From positions 117,983 to 181,982 of the forward strand of contig MWDF01000001.1 of assembly GCA_002070415.1 (NCBI GenBank): DNA of 64,000 bases, read 5' to 3'. How positions within the stretch are numbered: position 1 is the first letter of the stretch; each line of letters opens with the position of its first letter. Below, piece after piece: positions 36,040 through 45,555 of this stretch. The translations under genes and the position numbers were made by a program. Below the pieces are notes generated by a model. That model was given only the letters and a program-made list of their open reading frames with translations, was not told the origin of the DNA and did no database searches. This DNA is from Firmicutes bacterium ADurb.Bin153. Lineage in GTDB: Bacteria; Bacillota; DTU025; MWDF01.

Positions 36040-37961
36040 CTCGCCTGCCTACGCCTTCGGTCGAAAGCTACGGCGCATTTTAGCGCCCATACGGCTAAAA
36101 GGCCCAGGATAAGGCCTAGCGCGATGCCGAGCCCCGTCCTTGTCAAAGTCGCCGCAACGGGGGTGTGAAGGTGCATGAACGTGTTGACCATAGATACCTG
36201 GGCCACCATGCCAAGCACGAAGGCGGCCATGGCGAACGGCCTTGCGCCTTCGTAGGCCATGAGCGCACCGGCCAGCAGAAGCGCGGGGTGTCCGATGAAT
36301 ACCTCCTTGCTCCTCGGCCTGAATACGAGAACCTTTTCCAACATTTTCCTTATGCCGGCCTCGAAGCCGGACACCAGCGCGGGGCTGGAGTTGCCCGACC
36401 TTATGACCATGTACAGCCCGATCGCGCCTATTAGGCCAACGACCGCGGCCTGCCACCATCTTATGGGCTCCATGCCGAGCCTTGCGGCGTCGTCCGCCAG
36501 GCCCTTGAGGTCCGACCTGCCCTTTCGTCCTGGCGCGATCGCCCAGAAGGCGGCGAGGGCGAAGCACAAGGGAAGCACCTGGGCCAGCTTGATGCCCGAG
36601 AATACGCCGACTCCGAGCATGTGGGCAGTATCCGCAACGGGAGCGGCGAGCATGAGGCCTCCCGCTACGCTGATCACCGATGCCACAGCCCAGCCCAGCA
36701 CCGTTTTGCCGAAACCGTAAGGCCTGTTCGACCGCATAATCCCAAGCCATGCCGACGCGCCCAGGCAGGGCATCGCGACAGACGCCGCAAAGGGTATCAA
36801 GGCGCGCCCGACCGCATACGGAAGCGCTATCCCGGCCGCGGCAAGGCCCGCGACCATGAGGCCTGAAAGCCATACGGCAGGCTTGTATCCGAGCAGCTGT
36901 GCAATGACGAGGAAGGCGGCTGCCGAGCTACCCAGCGCGACTAGCGCGAGCATTAGCCTGAGATCCCAGGGGAATCCCGTCCTGGGCGCCGCGGGCCTGC
37001 CTAGCGAAAAGCCAGAATCGCGCACGCTCCGGGAGATGTCGGCGACATAGCCGAGGTTGTATCCCGCAGGGTCCGTATCCGGGCCGGAGAACCTGTACGG
37101 CCTTATGTACATAAGCCTCATCGACCTTTCCCGCACGGCCCTCGCGAACCGCTCGACGGCGACCTCTTCGGGCATGCCCTTGGCTAGCTCCTCTGGCGTT
37201 ATGCTGTGGACCCTGACCACATTGGGGACCATCAGGTCCGCCAGTACATCCATGCCCAGCTGGCCTGCGAATTCCACCTGCCCGACCACGGCCCCTTCGG
37301 CCTCCAGGGCCAGCGCCGCGTCCTCGAGCCTGTTGGGGAAGCCTCCGACTTGCTTTTCGGTGAATATAACCGGCATGTCGTCTTCTATGATGTCGGATAT
37401 TGCCTCGATCCAGCCGCCGTCGAATCCCGCGAAACTAGAAAGCCTCAGGACGACGCCTAGCCCCGCGAGCTTCACCTGCTTTATCGCAAAATCGTTGGGG
37501 CCTATGTTGATGGACCTTAATGTCTCGTAGGACACCCCGGTAACCTCGTAGCCGTCGGCCACTGGCCTTACCATACCGAACAGCCTTTCGGCGAGCCTTT
37601 TTGCGAGGACCTTCGCGGTTTCGGTGTTCTGCGGCTTCATCAGGTGCCTTGCGTTTGGGCCGTCCGGGGGAAGCTGCGCTATGACGAGATAGCCGGCATC
37701 CTCCAGCCAGCCTACGCTAAGCTCTGAAACCGCGACAGACGTCGCGCCCTTCGACTTGAGGGCGTGCCAGTAGCTTTCGGCTCCTTCGGGCCACTGCACC
37801 GCAAGGCCCGAGAAGTCATCGTAATCCAGGCATATCTCCACCGTGCGGTAAGATGCCTCGCGCTTGTTCCTGTCGCCGGCCGCGTACACGGAAAACAGCG
37901 CGGCGACCGCCACCATGGCTACGGCGGCCAGCGTCGCGTATGTCTGGCACTTCTTCGACAT
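36036..37961 (-). CDS. DUF5693 family polytopic membrane protein
   Basis: 641 residues. An N-terminal membrane anchor (TLAAVAMVAVAALFSVYAAG) precedes a periplasmic domain of about 300 residues. The C-terminal half has roughly eight to nine hydrophobic segments. This layout and its place directly upstream of csaB match DUF5693 proteins of diderm and Gram-positive lineages. The function is unknown. The conserved linkage suggests a part in making or exporting the pyruvylated polymer. Confidence 0.8.
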   Translation of the reverse strand: MSKKCQTYATLAAVAMVAVAALFSVYAAGDRNKREASYRTVEICLDYDDFSGLAVQWPEGAESYWHALKSKGATSVAVSELSVGWLEDAGYLVIAQLPPDGPNARHLMKPQNTETAKVLAKRLAERLFGMVRPVADGYEVTGVSYETLRSINIGPNDFAIKQVKLAGLGVVLRLSSFAGFDGGWIEAISDIIEDDMPVIFTEKQVGGFPNRLEDAALALEAEGAVVGQVEFAGQLGMDVLADLMVPNVVRVHSITPEELAKGMPEEVAVERFARAVRERSMRLMYIRPYRFSGPDTDPAGYNLGYVADISRSVRDSGFSLGRPAAPRTGFPWDLRLMLALVALGSSAAAFLVIAQLLGYKPAVWLSGLMVAGLAAAGIALPYAVGRALIPFAASVAMPCLGASAWLGIMRSNRPYGFGKTVLGWAVASVISVAGGLMLAAPVADTAHMLGVGVFSGIKLAQVLPLCFALAAFWAIAPGRKGRSDLKGLADDAARLGMEPIRWWQAAVVGLIGAIGLYMVIRSGNSSPALVSGFEAGIRKMLEKVLVFRPRSKEVFIGHPALLLAGALMAYEGARPFAMAAFVLGMVAQVSMVNTFMHLHTPVAATLTRTGLGIALGLILGLLAVWALKCAVAFDRRRRQAR

Positions 37962-37979
37962 CCCTACACCTCCGACAGG

Positions 37980-39089
37980 CTAGGACTTCTGCGAGTCCGC
38001 CACCTTCATCCTCAGATAAGCGTCGATGAGCTCGTCGAGCTCCCCGTCCATCACCGAGCCTATGTCACCGGTCTCCCAGCCGGTCCTGTGGTCCTTGACC
38101 ATGGTGTAAGGCTGGAACACATAGGACCTGATCTGGCTTCCCCATGCGATCTCCATGTGCTCGCCGCGCATCTCGGCGATCTTGCGCTCCTGCTCCTCGC
38201 GCTGCTTCTGCACCAGCTTGGCCTTAAGTATCCTCATCGCGACTTCCTTGTTGTTGTACTGGGACCGCTCGTTCTGGCAGGATACTATGATGCCCGAGGG
38301 GATGTGGGTTATCCTTATCGCGCTCTCGGTCTTGTTCACGTGCTGGCCGCCCGCACCGCCGCTCCTGTAGGTGTCTATCTTCAAGTCCTCGGGGTTGATC
38401 TCGACTTCGGCGTCTTTTATCTCGGGCAGCACGTCGACCGAGACGAACGACGTGTGCCTCCTTGCCGAGGCGTCGAACGGGGATATCCTCACAAGCCTGT
38501 GTACCCCCTTCTCGGATCTCAGGTAGCCGTAGGCGTTTTCTCCCTTCACGAAGAAGGTGGCGCTCTTAAGCCCCGCTTCGTCGCCGGGCTGGTAGTCGGC
38601 CACCTCTACTCCGAAGCCGCTCGTCTCCGCCCACCTGGTGTACATCCTGAACAGCATCTGGGCCCAGTCGTTGCTCTCGGTGCCCCCCGCGCCGGGATGT
38701 ATGGAGACGATGGCATCGCCGCTGTCGTACTCGCCGGAGAGCATGGTGGCCATCTCGGCGTGCTCCACTTCCTTCTTGAGGGCGGCTATCATCTGCAGGC
38801 TCTCCTCGACGGCCTCAAGGTCGTCCTCCTCGTCGGCCATTCCGGCGAGGGTCACGATGTCCTCGAGCTTGGATTTGAAGGAACCGTACTTCTCGATGGG
38901 CCCTTCCGTGGACGCGATCTTCTGCATGAGCTTCTGCGCCGCCTCGCGGTCGTCCCAGAGGTCCGGCGCCGCGGCCTGGCTGTGGAGATCATCCAGTTTC
39001 TTGAGCTTCTCGTCTATCAGCATGTAGGAGCGCATGCGCTCTATGTGTTCTGTGAGCTCCTCTATAGGTGTAGCCAGCTCTGCCCTCAT
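37980..39089 (-). CDS. prfB: Peptide chain release factor 2
   Basis: 369 residues. It reads UAA and UGA stop codons; the GGQ motif is in RSGGAGGQHVNKTESAIRIT near residue 245 and the SPF-type anticodon element is RISPFDASARRHTSF. The frame is continuous from ATG 39089. At the usual frameshift position (about codon 25) the sequence reads RSYMLID with no UGA, so the autoregulatory +1 frameshift is absent. It follows secA by 25 bases, a common order. Confidence 0.97.
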   Translation of the reverse strand: MRAELATPIEELTEHIERMRSYMLIDEKLKKLDDLHSQAAAPDLWDDREAAQKLMQKIASTEGPIEKYGSFKSKLEDIVTLAGMADEEDDLEAVEESLQMIAALKKEVEHAEMATMLSGEYDSGDAIVSIHPGAGGTESNDWAQMLFRMYTRWAETSGFGVEVADYQPGDEAGLKSATFFVKGENAYGYLRSEKGVHRLVRISPFDASARRHTSFVSVDVLPEIKDAEVEINPEDLKIDTYRSGGAGGQHVNKTESAIRITHIPSGIIVSCQNERSQYNNKEVAMRILKAKLVQKQREEQERKIAEMRGEHMEIAWGSQIRSYVFQPYTMVKDHRTGWETGDIGSVMDGELDELIDAYLRMKVADSQKS

Positions 39090-39114
39090 ATGGTTATCTA
39101 CCTCTCCTTACGGG

Positions 39115-41631
39115 CTACTTGCCCATCCCGCAGCATTTCTTGTATTTCTTCCCGCTTCCGCAGGGGCACGGGTCGTTCCTTCCGATCTTGTCCTTCGCCT
39201 TGGCCGGCTCCTTGGGCCCCTCCTGGGACCTGTTCGTGGCGACGTTCCTGAAGACGGACTTCACGGGAGGCTTCGCCTCCTCGCCCTCCTCGCGGAAGCG
39301 CACCCTCATGACCAGCTTTATGAAATCCTCGCCTATGGACTGTAGCATGTCGTTGAACATGTTGAACGATTCCTTGCGGTATTCGATGAGGGGGTCCTTC
39401 TGCCCGTAGGCCCTAAGGCCGATGCCCTCCTTCAGCAGCTCTATGTTCGACAGGTGGTCCACCCACTTGTTGTCGATGAGGTAGAGCATTATCGCCCTCT
39501 CAAGGGCCCTCATGCGCTCTGCTCCCACGGTGAGCTCCCTTTGCTCGTAGGAATCGGCTATCGCGGCGTCTATGCCGCCGATGAGCCCCTTCCAGTCTAC
39601 GGCCTTGAGCCCGTCGGCCGTTATGCGGCGGCCGACAAGCTGGGTGAGCTGCTCGGAAAGCCCTTCTACGTCCCACTCCTCGGGATGGCCCTTCTCGTCG
39701 GCGAACGCCCTGGCGAGTCCTTCGGCCGTCTTCTTGCAAAGTTCCACCGAGCGCTCCTTGATGTCCTCGCCGCGGAGTATGACGTCCCTTTGAGAGTAGA
39801 TGGCCTCCCTCTGCTTGTTCATCACGTCGTCGTACTGCAGAAGGTGCTTCCTCATGTCGAAGTGCCTTGATTCCACCCTCTTCTGGGCCGCCTCGATCTG
39901 CCTTGAAAGCTGGGGGTGCTCTATAGCCTCGCCCTCGTTCCAGCCTATGATGCCGAGGATCTTGCCTATGTTCTCGCCGCCGAAGAGCCTCATCAGGTCG
40001 TCGTCCATCGCGACGAAGAACCTCGACGAGCCCGGGTCGCCCTGGCGGCCGGAACGGCCCCTCAGCTGGTTGTCGATGCGCCTGCTCTCGTGCCTTTCGG
40101 TCCCTATCACATGAAGGCCGCCAAGGGCGGCCACCCCTTCACCGAGGACTATGTCGGTTCCGCGCCCTGCCATGTTCGTTGCGATCGTCACCGCGCCCTT
40201 CTGGCCGGCGAGCTTTATTATCTCGGCTTCCTTCTCGTGGTACTTGGCGTTGAGCACCTGGTGCTTAATGCCCCTGCGCCTTAGCATCTCTGAGAGGGCC
40301 TCGTTCTTGTCTATGCTGACCGTGCCGACCAGCACGGGCTGGCCCCTCTTGTAGCAGTCCTCTATGTCCGCAAGGATGTTCTCGTACTTCGCCTTCTGGC
40401 CCTTGAACACCGCGTCGGGGTTGTCCAGCCTTATCATGGGCTTGGCCGTCGGTATCTCGATGACGTCCAGGCCGTAGATGCTCCTGAACTCGTCCTCCTC
40501 GGTCTTGGCGGTGCCGGTCATGCCGGCGAGCTTCTCGTACATCCTGAAGTAGTTCTGGAAGGTGATGGTCGCCATGGTACGGTGCTCCTCCTGCACCTTG
40601 ACGCCCTCCTTGGCCTCTATCGCCTGGTGTATGCCGTCCGAGTAGCGGCGCCCGTGCATGAGGCGGCCGGTGAACTCGTCCACTATCACGACCTGCCCGT
40701 CGGGGGTTACTATGTAGTCGCGGTCGCGCTTGAACAGCGCCCTTGCCTTAAGCGCCGCCTGGGCGTGGTGCATGAGCTCTATGTTGGCCTCGTCGTAGAG
40801 GTTGTCTACGTTGATCCTTCTTTCAATCTTGTCTATGCCAGGCTCGTTTATCGCGACCGTCCTCGCCTTCTCGTCGACAGTGTAGTCGACGTCGGGCTCT
40901 AGTAGTTGTGCGACCTTCGCGAATGTCGCGTACGTGGGGCCGGAATCCTCTGCCTGGCCGGATATGATGAGGGGGGTCCTGGCCTCGTCAATGAGTATGG
41001 AGTCGACCTCGTCCACTATGGCGTAGTGGGGTTTCCTCTGGACCCTGTTCTCCATGGACGTCACCATGTTGTCCCTCAGGTAGTCGAAGCCGAACTCGTT
41101 GTTCGTGCCGTAGGTCACGTCGCACATGTACTGCTCCCGACGCTCGGTGGGGGTCTGGTCGTGGAGTATGACGCCGACGGTAAGGCCCAGAGCCTTGTAG
41201 ACGGGGCCCATCCATTCCGAGTCCCTGTTGGCCAGGTAGTCGTTCACGGTGACCACATGTACGCCCTTTCCGGTGAGCGCGTTCAGGTATACGGGCATGG
41301 TTGCGGCGAGCGTCTTGCCCTCGCCGGTCTTCATCTCCGCTATGCGCCCGCTGTGAAGGGCCACGGCCCCCATGACCTGCACGTCGTAGTGCCTGAGGCC
41401 CAGTGTCCTGACCGAGGCCTCGCGGACGGCCGCGAACGCTTCCGGCAGCAGCCGGTCGAGGCTCTCGCCGTTTTCGAGCCTCAGTCTGAAAGCAGGTGTA
41501 AGGGCCGCAAGCTGCTCGTCGGTCAGGCCCTTCATCTGCTGTTCTTTCTGCAGCACCTTCGAGGCGGTCTCCGCCAGGGCCGCAAGTTCCTTCTTGGTAG
41601 GGTCGAACGCCTTCTTTAGGAATCCGAACAA
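39115..41631 (-). CDS. secA: Preprotein translocase ATPase SecA
   Basis: 838 residues. It drives protein export through SecYEG. Walker A is MKTGEGKTLAATMP near residue 100, the DEAD-like box is VDEVDSILIDEARTPLI, and NMAGRGTDIVLGEGV lies near 485. The C-terminal zinc site RNDPCPCGSGKKYKKCCG is intact. The start is TTG 41631 behind GGGAG, with an AT-rich promoter-like region (TACAAT) upstream. It heads the long unit that runs down to the deacetylase gene. Confidence 0.99.
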   Translation of the reverse strand: MFGFLKKAFDPTKKELAALAETASKVLQKEQQMKGLTDEQLAALTPAFRLRLENGESLDRLLPEAFAAVREASVRTLGLRHYDVQVMGAVALHSGRIAEMKTGEGKTLAATMPVYLNALTGKGVHVVTVNDYLANRDSEWMGPVYKALGLTVGVILHDQTPTERREQYMCDVTYGTNNEFGFDYLRDNMVTSMENRVQRKPHYAIVDEVDSILIDEARTPLIISGQAEDSGPTYATFAKVAQLLEPDVDYTVDEKARTVAINEPGIDKIERRINVDNLYDEANIELMHHAQAALKARALFKRDRDYIVTPDGQVVIVDEFTGRLMHGRRYSDGIHQAIEAKEGVKVQEEHRTMATITFQNYFRMYEKLAGMTGTAKTEEDEFRSIYGLDVIEIPTAKPMIRLDNPDAVFKGQKAKYENILADIEDCYKRGQPVLVGTVSIDKNEALSEMLRRRGIKHQVLNAKYHEKEAEIIKLAGQKGAVTIATNMAGRGTDIVLGEGVAALGGLHVIGTERHESRRIDNQLRGRSGRQGDPGSSRFFVAMDDDLMRLFGGENIGKILGIIGWNEGEAIEHPQLSRQIEAAQKRVESRHFDMRKHLLQYDDVMNKQREAIYSQRDVILRGEDIKERSVELCKKTAEGLARAFADEKGHPEEWDVEGLSEQLTQLVGRRITADGLKAVDWKGLIGGIDAAIADSYEQRELTVGAERMRALERAIMLYLIDNKWVDHLSNIELLKEGIGLRAYGQKDPLIEYRKESFNMFNDMLQSIGEDFIKLVMRVRFREEGEEAKPPVKSVFRNVATNRSQEGPKEPAKAKDKIGRNDPCPCGSGKKYKKCCGMGK

Positions 41632-41677
41632 TCACAACACTCCCAATAATGTCTAACTATATTATTGTACCACAGCA

Positions 41678-42778
41678 TCAGGCCTGTCCTGCGAGCACCA
41701 CGGCCCCCGAATTCACCAGGCTGTGGCCTCCCAGGCACACGCCTTCGACCTCGAAGGCCGCCTTCGCAAGATCCCTTAGCATCCCTTCGGGCAGCAGCTC
41801 CCACGCCATTAGGTCGCACAGGTACCTATCCTCGGCCCTTGGCTTCAGCCCCGCCGCGGCGAAAAGCACCCTGTCGTCGAACAGCAGGCATTCGGTCTGG
41901 GACATCATGAACTCGAGGGCCTCTTTGACGCCCATCAGCTTCATCATACCTGCGATGAAAGTGCGCGCCGTGCCTTCTTCGTCCCTGCCGAAGGATCTCA
42001 TGCCCCTTTCCTCGGAGAACAGCCTGTACCTGCACCTGGTCAACCTGTTGAGCTCGATGACGGCGGCAGGTCCGACCCTTCCCATGAGCGTTATGTCGGA
42101 GAATTCCCTGTGCATCAGCTCCCTTGTGCGCCTTATCCTGCGGACGCAATGCCTGAACCTTCCCTCCGGAAGGCCCGGGGGCCCTTTGAGCACGGCCTTC
42201 TCTATCACGTCGCCGCACCTGCCGCTCATCGAGAGGATTATGGCATCGGTAGGCGTATCGACGTCGAAGCTCGCCTCGGGCGAGTACGGCAGGGGCACGG
42301 TCTTCGCCCTTCCCCTGTCCGCGAGGTATATGGGCAGGCAGTTGTCCTGATCGGGCAGGTCTTCCGTCATGAAGGGGGCGTTCGTCGAGCAACCGAAGAA
42401 GTCGGCCGAATAAGCGTTGTTGGCCACTATGCCACCTTGCGCCTTCTCCACTGTGATGGCTAGCTTGGCAAGGTCTGCTTCCGTATAGAGCGATGCCGAA
42501 CCGCCGGAGAAATAGCAGAAGCCGCCTATTGCTTTCTCCTTTAGGACCCTCGAAAGGGCTTTTCCGAAATGGAAGGGCCTGTAGTGGGAGGAATCCACCT
42601 TCCTGACCCTCGAGTCGGCCTCGATTCGCCTGTCGCCGACCAGCAGCACCTCGGAGAAAGCGCCGCAGCCCAGCCCCTTAAGGGCGAGCTCGGCCGCCAT
42701 CTTACCCCTGACTTCAGAAAGCCAGCCGTCCACATCCCCGGCGGGACGCCCGCCTTCGAAAACCACCATGCTAAGCAT
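41678..42778 (-). CDS. Unrecognised protein, possibly GT-A-fold nucleotidyltransferase-like
   Basis: 366 residues from ATG 42778, nine bases after GAGGTG. The middle has features reminiscent of MobA/CofC-type nucleotidyltransferases: GGFCYFSGGSASLYTEADLA, then NNAYSADFFG and SFDVDTPTDAIILSMSGR. An N-terminal glycine-rich loop of the usual LAGGxxxRMG type is not evident, so the assignment is weak. The C-terminal half is rich in Arg and Met. It sits between hpf and secA, with a terminator separating it from hpf. Confidence 0.55.
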   Translation of the reverse strand: MLSMVVFEGGRPAGDVDGWLSEVRGKMAAELALKGLGCGAFSEVLLVGDRRIEADSRVRKVDSSHYRPFHFGKALSRVLKEKAIGGFCYFSGGSASLYTEADLAKLAITVEKAQGGIVANNAYSADFFGCSTNAPFMTEDLPDQDNCLPIYLADRGRAKTVPLPYSPEASFDVDTPTDAIILSMSGRCGDVIEKAVLKGPPGLPEGRFRHCVRRIRRTRELMHREFSDITLMGRVGPAAVIELNRLTRCRYRLFSEERGMRSFGRDEEGTARTFIAGMMKLMGVKEALEFMMSQTECLLFDDRVLFAAAGLKPRAEDRYLCDLMAWELLPEGMLRDLAKAAFEVEGVCLGGHSLVNSGAVVLAGQA

Positions 42779-42805
42779 CCTTTGCGGCACCTCTTCCCGT
42801 CACTG

Positions 42806-42841
42806 CAAAAAGCGGATGGGCTCCCTTACGGAAGCCCATCC
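42806..42841 (-). terminator. Rho-independent terminator after hpf
   Basis: The minus strand shows GGATGGGCT, a 10-base loop and AGCCCATCC (9-bp perfect stem), followed by GCTTTTTG. It starts 18 bases after the hpf stop codon and precedes the gene at 41678-42778. Confidence 0.85.
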
Positions 42842-42858
42842 ATGTCTGGTATGCCCAT

Positions 42859-43392
42859 TCACTGTTCGGGCTCTATCAGTCCGTAGTTTCCGTCCTTGCG
42901 ACGATACACTACGCACACATGTCCTTTGTTGTCGGTATTGGTGAACACGAAGAAATCGTGTCCGAGAAGGTCCATCTGCATGACGGCCTCCTCTGAGGTC
43001 ATGGGCTTGAACTCGAACCTCTTCGTCTTCACTATGACCGGTTCCGGCTCCTCGCCTGGTCCCGGGGCAGCGGGCGCTGCCACCTGGCCGTGGATCTCCC
43101 TGATCTTCCTGTTGATCCTGGTCTTGAACTTGTGGATCTGCCTTTCGAGCTTGTCGGCCGCACCGTCGATGGAAGCGTACATGTCGCCGGTCTTCTCCTC
43201 GCACCTAAGCAGCAGGCCGCGGACATTGATCGTCACTTCGAGCGTGTGGATGCCCCTTTGCATGCTCATCATGACCTGGGCTTCCATCTTCTCGGGCTCG
43301 AAGTACTTCATGAGTCTTGCCAGCTTCTTCTCGGTGTAGGCTTTAAGCGCGTCTGTGATCTCGAAATTCCTGCTCTTGAAAATGATGTCCAT
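42859..43392 (-). CDS. hpf: Ribosome hibernation promoting factor, long form
   Basis: 177 residues. The N-terminal S30AE domain starts MDIIFKSRNFEITDALKAYT and has the basic helix ADKLERQIHKFKTRINRKIR. The C-terminal dimerisation domain reads FEFKPMTSEEAVMQMDLLGH, then DFFVFTN. The long form dimerises ribosomes into 100S particles in stationary phase. ATG 43392 has AAAGGAG ten bases upstream. It is a single-gene unit with its own terminator. Confidence 0.97.
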   Translation of the reverse strand: MDIIFKSRNFEITDALKAYTEKKLARLMKYFEPEKMEAQVMMSMQRGIHTLEVTINVRGLLLRCEEKTGDMYASIDGAADKLERQIHKFKTRINRKIREIHGQVAAPAAPGPGEEPEPVIVKTKRFEFKPMTSEEAVMQMDLLGHDFFVFTNTDNKGHVCVVYRRKDGNYGLIEPEQ

Positions 43393-43640
43393 CTGACCAG
43401 CTCCTTTCAGTATTATGCCGGTCGTTGCCGTACTTACCGTTTCAACCCCGGTGCTTCAAATTCCTTCTTGCTTCCGTAAGGGCCGCCCTTATAATCATTA
43501 TCCACTTTCTTGGCCCTTGTTGCGATAAGTACTTAAGACATGGCTCCGACGACGGTTTTGGTCTTGGGGCATCGCGCCTTCTTAGTTCTAGGCCCACCTA
43601 CTTACTACAACGGCCCTCCAAGCGCCCGGGTTCCGCCCGG
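43393..43640 (-). other. Intergenic region upstream of hpf
   Basis: About 250 bases without a gene, more AT-rich than its surroundings. It should carry the hpf promoter; TTGAAA and CATAAT hexamers are present, but 22 bases apart, too far for a normal sigma-70 site. I see no clear terminator for the DUF401 gene or upstream unit. Confidence 0.4.
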
Positions 43641-44825
43641 TCAGGCCAGTATGAGCAGGGCCGCCGCAAGCGTCACCATGGCAGGGACGAATATCATGCC
43701 TATCACCTTGACCAGGTCGACCTTGAAGTATCCGACCGTGAGCACCAAGCATAGGTGCGTTGGCGTAAGGTTCATGCCCATGTTGCATCCCACGTAGGCG
43801 AGCGCCGCCACGTGCGGTGTCATCGCGCCCTGCCCATACATGGATATGAGTATGGGAAGCGCCAGCGCCATCGTCACCGAGGACATCCCCGTAAGAAGCC
43901 CCACGCTGAACGGCAGAGCGACTATCATCGCTCGCACGGGAAGCCCCAGGCTCGTGAACGCCTCCGCCAGCGCGGCTATGCCGCCCGAGGCCGAGAGCGT
44001 CTCTTTGTAGAACATTATCCCCAGCACCATGGTTATGATCCCCGGGTTTAGCACCTTTACCGCCATCTCCCTCAGGTCCTTGCCGGACGGGCGGAATATC
44101 GCGGCCAGGGCCAGGATTACGGGTACCAGCGCTACCATCGGGGAAAGGCCGAAGGCTATCACGAGGACGAGCACCACGACTATAGGAGCAAACGACAGCG
44201 CCAGGTCCTTCACGGCGCCGGCAGGGCGCGCCTTGCCCGTTACGGCGGCGGGCTCCGCCTTCCTCGCCTTCGTAAAGGACACAGGAAGGCCTGCCAACGT
44301 AGCTATTGCGGCCATGGGCAGGAGGGATCTTAACACCGATGCCATCGGCAGCCCGGTAAGCTGCGTCAGGATGATGAGCGCCGTATAGACCGGCGCAATG
44401 AACTCCATTATGTGCCTGAACCAGAAATTGGTAAACGCCTTCTTCTCCGGGCTCATCCCCGAACCGTCCGACGCCTTGTCGACCATCGGGCAGGATAGCA
44501 GGGCGCCTCCGGCCGAAGGCAGGAGGCCCATGAAGGCCGGTAGTATGACCATGTGGGCCCTCTTGTCCGGGATGAGCTTTCCCAAAGAGGCGATCAGGCG
44601 GTCTATCAGCCCGTACTTCGTCATTAGGCTCTCTAGCGCCATGACGAGGAGCATCGTGCCCAGGATGCTGACTGTCTGCAACGACTTCAGGGTATTCCAT
44701 GCGGTCCTCGTTATGCCGGCTATGCCCATACCGGAGGCGAAGGCCATCACCAAGGCCCCCGCCGACATGGCGAGACCGTTGGGCAGCCTGAGCCTTATGA
44801 GCACGACGACTACGGCAAGTGACAA
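43641..44825 (-). CDS. DUF401 family membrane protein (putative transporter)
   Basis: At least 394 residues with about ten hydrophobic segments. Motifs of the DUF401 family include LPAFMGLLPSAGGALLSCPM, then FTNFWFRHIMEFIAPVYTAL, and GMSSVTMALALPILISMYGQ. DUF401 is related to the ion-transporter superfamily with anion and gluconate permeases; the substrate is unknown. The first ordinary start codon is TTG 44825, but it is 26 bases from the GAGGAG ribosome site. An ATA at 44843, in the same frame and eight bases from GAGGAG, may be the true start. Confidence 0.85.
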   Translation of the reverse strand: MSLAVVVVLIRLRLPNGLAMSAGALVMAFASGMGIAGITRTAWNTLKSLQTVSILGTMLLVMALESLMTKYGLIDRLIASLGKLIPDKRAHMVILPAFMGLLPSAGGALLSCPMVDKASDGSGMSPEKKAFTNFWFRHIMEFIAPVYTALIILTQLTGLPMASVLRSLLPMAAIATLAGLPVSFTKARKAEPAAVTGKARPAGAVKDLALSFAPIVVVLVLVIAFGLSPMVALVPVILALAAIFRPSGKDLREMAVKVLNPGIITMVLGIMFYKETLSASGGIAALAEAFTSLGLPVRAMIVALPFSVGLLTGMSSVTMALALPILISMYGQGAMTPHVAALAYVGCNMGMNLTPTHLCLVLTVGYFKVDLVKVIGMIFVPAMVTLAAALLILA

Positions 44826-44880
44826 TGCGACAAGCAGTGCTATGGCAATCTCTCCTCTGTGCTAAGTTGCGGCTAGATAA

Positions 44881-45555
44881 TTATACTCCTTGCTGCTCAT
44901 CATGGTACCTCCATATTTCCACCGTCATGACTTTAATGGCGCCTCGCGCCGTGAGCTTGTCCAGCGCAGCTTCATGGCCTCCTCCCGCAGGATGGATGAG
45001 GACGGGGTATGACGAGACGCGTTTTTTACCCTTGCTTCTTCCCGAATACCTCGAGATCGACGTGTCCTGCCACGAGCCGTCGGCAGACGGAACGTTTCCC
45101 ATGTACCTGCAGCCGAAAGCGCCGGCCAGGGCCCTTCCCAGGGCGTACGGCGAGAAGTCCCTGCAATTTTCGGATGTAGCCTGTGCTAGGTACACGGAAT
45201 CCACGCCGAGGTACTCTGCCAAAGGTATCGCATGGGCGATCGCCTTCGAAAGCGCCGCAAGGCCTAGCTTGCCTTGCACAAGCAACCCTTCTATCAGGCC
45301 AGCCGCGCCGGGGTCGAGGCGGACGGAGGTGTACACGGGCCCTTTCGTGTCGATGGAGCCCGGTCCGGTCCTGCCGTCGGAGGGCCTCCTTTCGAAGACA
45401 ACGGCCGCAGCGAGTACGGAAGAACAGGCGTGGCACAACCTAAGGCCTGGCGCCTGCTTTGTAAGCTCCTTCTTGCAGTGCAAGCAGCGGTGCGGCTCGG
45501 GGAACGCGGCGTCGAGGACCTTCTGGGCGGCCCTACCCATCCTTTTTGCCATCAT
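44881..45555 (-). CDS. comFC: ComFC-like protein with degenerate phosphoribosyltransferase domain
   Basis: 224 residues. The N-terminal four-cysteine zinc finger (RCLHCKKE and LCHACS) is typical of ComFC. The phosphoribosyltransferase-like domain keeps the framework (LLVQGKLGLAALSKAIA, YLAQATSENCRDFSPYALGR), but the PRPP loop, usually VDDVxTTG, reads SSYPVLIHPAGGGHEAALDK. The two acidic residues and the TTG are replaced. Its place right after comFA, overlapping by about 22 bases, supports the identity. A competence role is inferred from comFA. Confidence 0.75.
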   Translation of the reverse strand: MMAKRMGRAAQKVLDAAFPEPHRCLHCKKELTKQAPGLRLCHACSSVLAAAVVFERRPSDGRTGPGSIDTKGPVYTSVRLDPGAAGLIEGLLVQGKLGLAALSKAIAHAIPLAEYLGVDSVYLAQATSENCRDFSPYALGRALAGAFGCRYMGNVPSADGSWQDTSISRYSGRSKGKKRVSSYPVLIHPAGGGHEAALDKLTARGAIKVMTVEIWRYHDEQQGV

